Assembly (NCBI RefSeq): GCF_014279775.1
Contig: NZ_CP047961.1
Location: forward strand, 1,054,001-1,118,000
Length of the DNA: 64,000 nucleotides
From: Synechococcus sp. PROS-9-1
GTDB lineage: Bacteria > Cyanobacteriota > Cyanobacteriia > PCC-6307 > Cyanobiaceae
Direction: 5' to 3'
Made by a program: the position numbers and the translations under genes. The first letter of the stretch is position 1, and each line of letters opens with the position of its first letter. Below are positions 63,156-64,000 of the stretch, in pieces. The notes under the pieces are model-generated. The model was not told the DNA's origin. It worked only from the letters and a program-made list of their open reading frames with translations, and did not search any database.

Positions 63156-63964
63156 ATCGTCGTTTTCTGATTGCTCTTCTTTTATTATGGTCATTAGGTC
63201 CATTGCTATGGCAGGTTTATACGTCCTTTTGTAGTGATCAAGCGCTGATTCAACCCTTCGTCTCCAACGACCATCGTTGGACATTAATTCACTACCAAAA
63301 TGTTCTCAATGCCAATCCATCATTTTGGCGGTATCTCATTAATAGTTTGATTGTAGGAGCAACAAGCACATTTCTATGCTTGGTGCTTGCACTCCCTGCT
63401 GCCTATGCTCTGAATCGAATTCCGAGACAATTGTCGGTTCTCACTCGTTTGGCACTCGTTGGTGCAGCATTATTCCCTTATGTATTATTGTTCTTGGCTT
63501 TGCTTGAATTAGCCCGTGCATTAAATCTGGGTAATCAACTCTTGGCTTTAAGCCTTCCTTACGCAGCTCTATCTCAACCTCTTGCGATCCTTTTGCTCAA
63601 TAGCGCATTTAATGATCTTCCACCTGAATTAGAAGATGCTGCAAAGCTAGAAGGTCTTTCTCTTTTTCAACGATTTCGTTGGATTTTGATCCCACTGATA
63701 TCACCTGCTACAGCTAGTACTGCAATCCTTGTATTCCTTTTTTCTTGGAATGAGTATCCAATTGCTTTAACTTGGATTAGTGATTCAAACAAATTAACTT
63801 TACCTGTTGCGATGGCAAGAATTGCAGGTTCATCTATTTATTCTGTTCCCTATGGAGCCTATGCAGCAGCTACCGTACTTGGATCGATTCCCTTGGTCTT
63901 ACTTGTTTTAATCTTCCAAAAACCAATTGTTTCTGGTCTTACTAGTGGAGCAGTAAAAGGATGA
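63152..63964 (+). CDS. ggtD: Sugar ABC transporter permease, probably GgtD
   Basis: A 270-residue MalG-type permease. FLIALLLLWSLGPLLWQ is the first helix, the EAA loop is PPELEDAAKLEGLSLFQRFRWI, and LFSWNEYPIALTW is the typical G-type motif. Start ATG overlaps the ggtC stop, and its own stop overlaps the next start, both as ATGA. Confidence 0.87.
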   Translation: MNRRFLIALLLLWSLGPLLWQVYTSFCSDQALIQPFVSNDHRWTLIHYQNVLNANPSFWRYLINSLIVGATSTFLCLVLALPAAYALNRIPRQLSVLTRLALVGAALFPYVLLFLALLELARALNLGNQLLALSLPYAALSQPLAILLLNSAFNDLPPELEDAAKLEGLSLFQRFRWILIPLISPATASTAILVFLFSWNEYPIALTWISDSNKLTLPVAMARIAGSSIYSVPYGAYAAATVLGSIPLVLLVLIFQKPIVSGLTSGAVKG

Positions 63965-64000
63965 CTCTTCAAATTCAAAATTTAGGTCGTAGTGTTGGTC
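63961..64000 (+). CDS. ggtA: Start of ABC transporter ATPase, probably GgtA (truncated by window)
   Basis: Thirteen codons are visible from an ATG that overlaps the ggtD stop as ATGA, reading MTLQIQNLGRSVG. Such an N-terminus and the position after two permease genes fit the ATP-binding subunit; the Walker motifs lie outside the window. Confidence 0.6.
   Translation, partial: MTLQIQNLGRSVG

Noticed and set aside
1-64000. Prophage, insertion sequence, integrase or CRISPR array
   Set aside because: No transposase, integrase, phage structural gene or regularly spaced repeat array was found; the window reads as core chromosome.

Overview
This window looks like a chromosomal segment of a marine picocyanobacterium, most likely a marine Synechococcus of sub-cluster 5.1. 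The evidence is an allophycocyanin alpha-B gene (apcD), a cyanobacterial-type Hfq beside dapF, a long run of genes from cyanobacterial DUF families (DUF3370, DUF4090, DUF4330, DUF1995, DUF3110, DUF1257/Ycf35), an intact B12 chelatase gene (cobN) with B12-dependent metH, HemJ, and a glucosylglycerol synthesis/uptake operon. Gene density is very high, and base composition is moderate with AT-richer patches around pst and ggt. No prophage, integrase, insertion sequence or CRISPR array was seen. The clade assignment is inference.

Layout. 1-4.3 kb: 3' part of pheT, a convergent RlmD-type RNA methyltransferase, and apcD with a clean terminator. 4.3-8.1 kb: the least ordinary stretch. It holds a gene-poor ~0.7 kb region with nine GAGTC/GACTC motifs and four CTCA-N2-TGAG palindromes, then a ribbon-helix-helix/J-domain fusion gene and an exported DUF3370 protein. 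8.1-12.4 kb: an alternative sigma factor, Ap4A phosphorylase, a SpoIID-like protein, an SDR and small conserved genes. 12.4-20.9 kb: metH, ilvE and cobN. 20.9-26.5 kb: a low-complexity protein, a PHP phosphoesterase, hemJ, a photolyase-like protein that appears to lack the usual Fe-S loop, and uvrC. 26.5-33 kb: coaD, a Cdv3/DivIVA-like coiled-coil protein, a PBP4-type carboxypeptidase, DUF4330, and the overlapping operon dapF - cysteine desulfurase - DUF1995, with hfq divergent. 33-47.5 kb: leuS, pgi, a small envelope-related group (lysozyme-like protein, amidase, M61 peptidase), ycf35-like gene, purN, argC, ribBA, cyclophilin, mtnP, murQ and DUF3110. 47.5-53.6 kb: dnaK-dnaJ, pstCAB and tRNA-Ser(GGA). 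53.6-58.9 kb: two ferredoxins, an IMPase-family phosphatase, hisZ, htpG and rpmB. 58.9-64 kb: a PrxQ-like peroxiredoxin and the operon ggpS-ggtB-ggtC-ggtD-(ggtA), which makes and recaptures the compatible solute glucosylglycerol; ggtA runs off the window.

Genome organisation is strikingly compact. Many convergent gene pairs overlap at their 3' ends by 7-28 bp, several operon partners share ATGA/GTGA/TTGA start-stop overlaps, and two divergent pairs appear to share one CATG as both start codons. The items most worth a second look are the palindrome cluster next to the RHH-J fusion gene, the Cys-rich C-terminal tail of DapF, the photolyase without its Fe-S loop, and the terminator hairpin embedded in the ribBA coding end.
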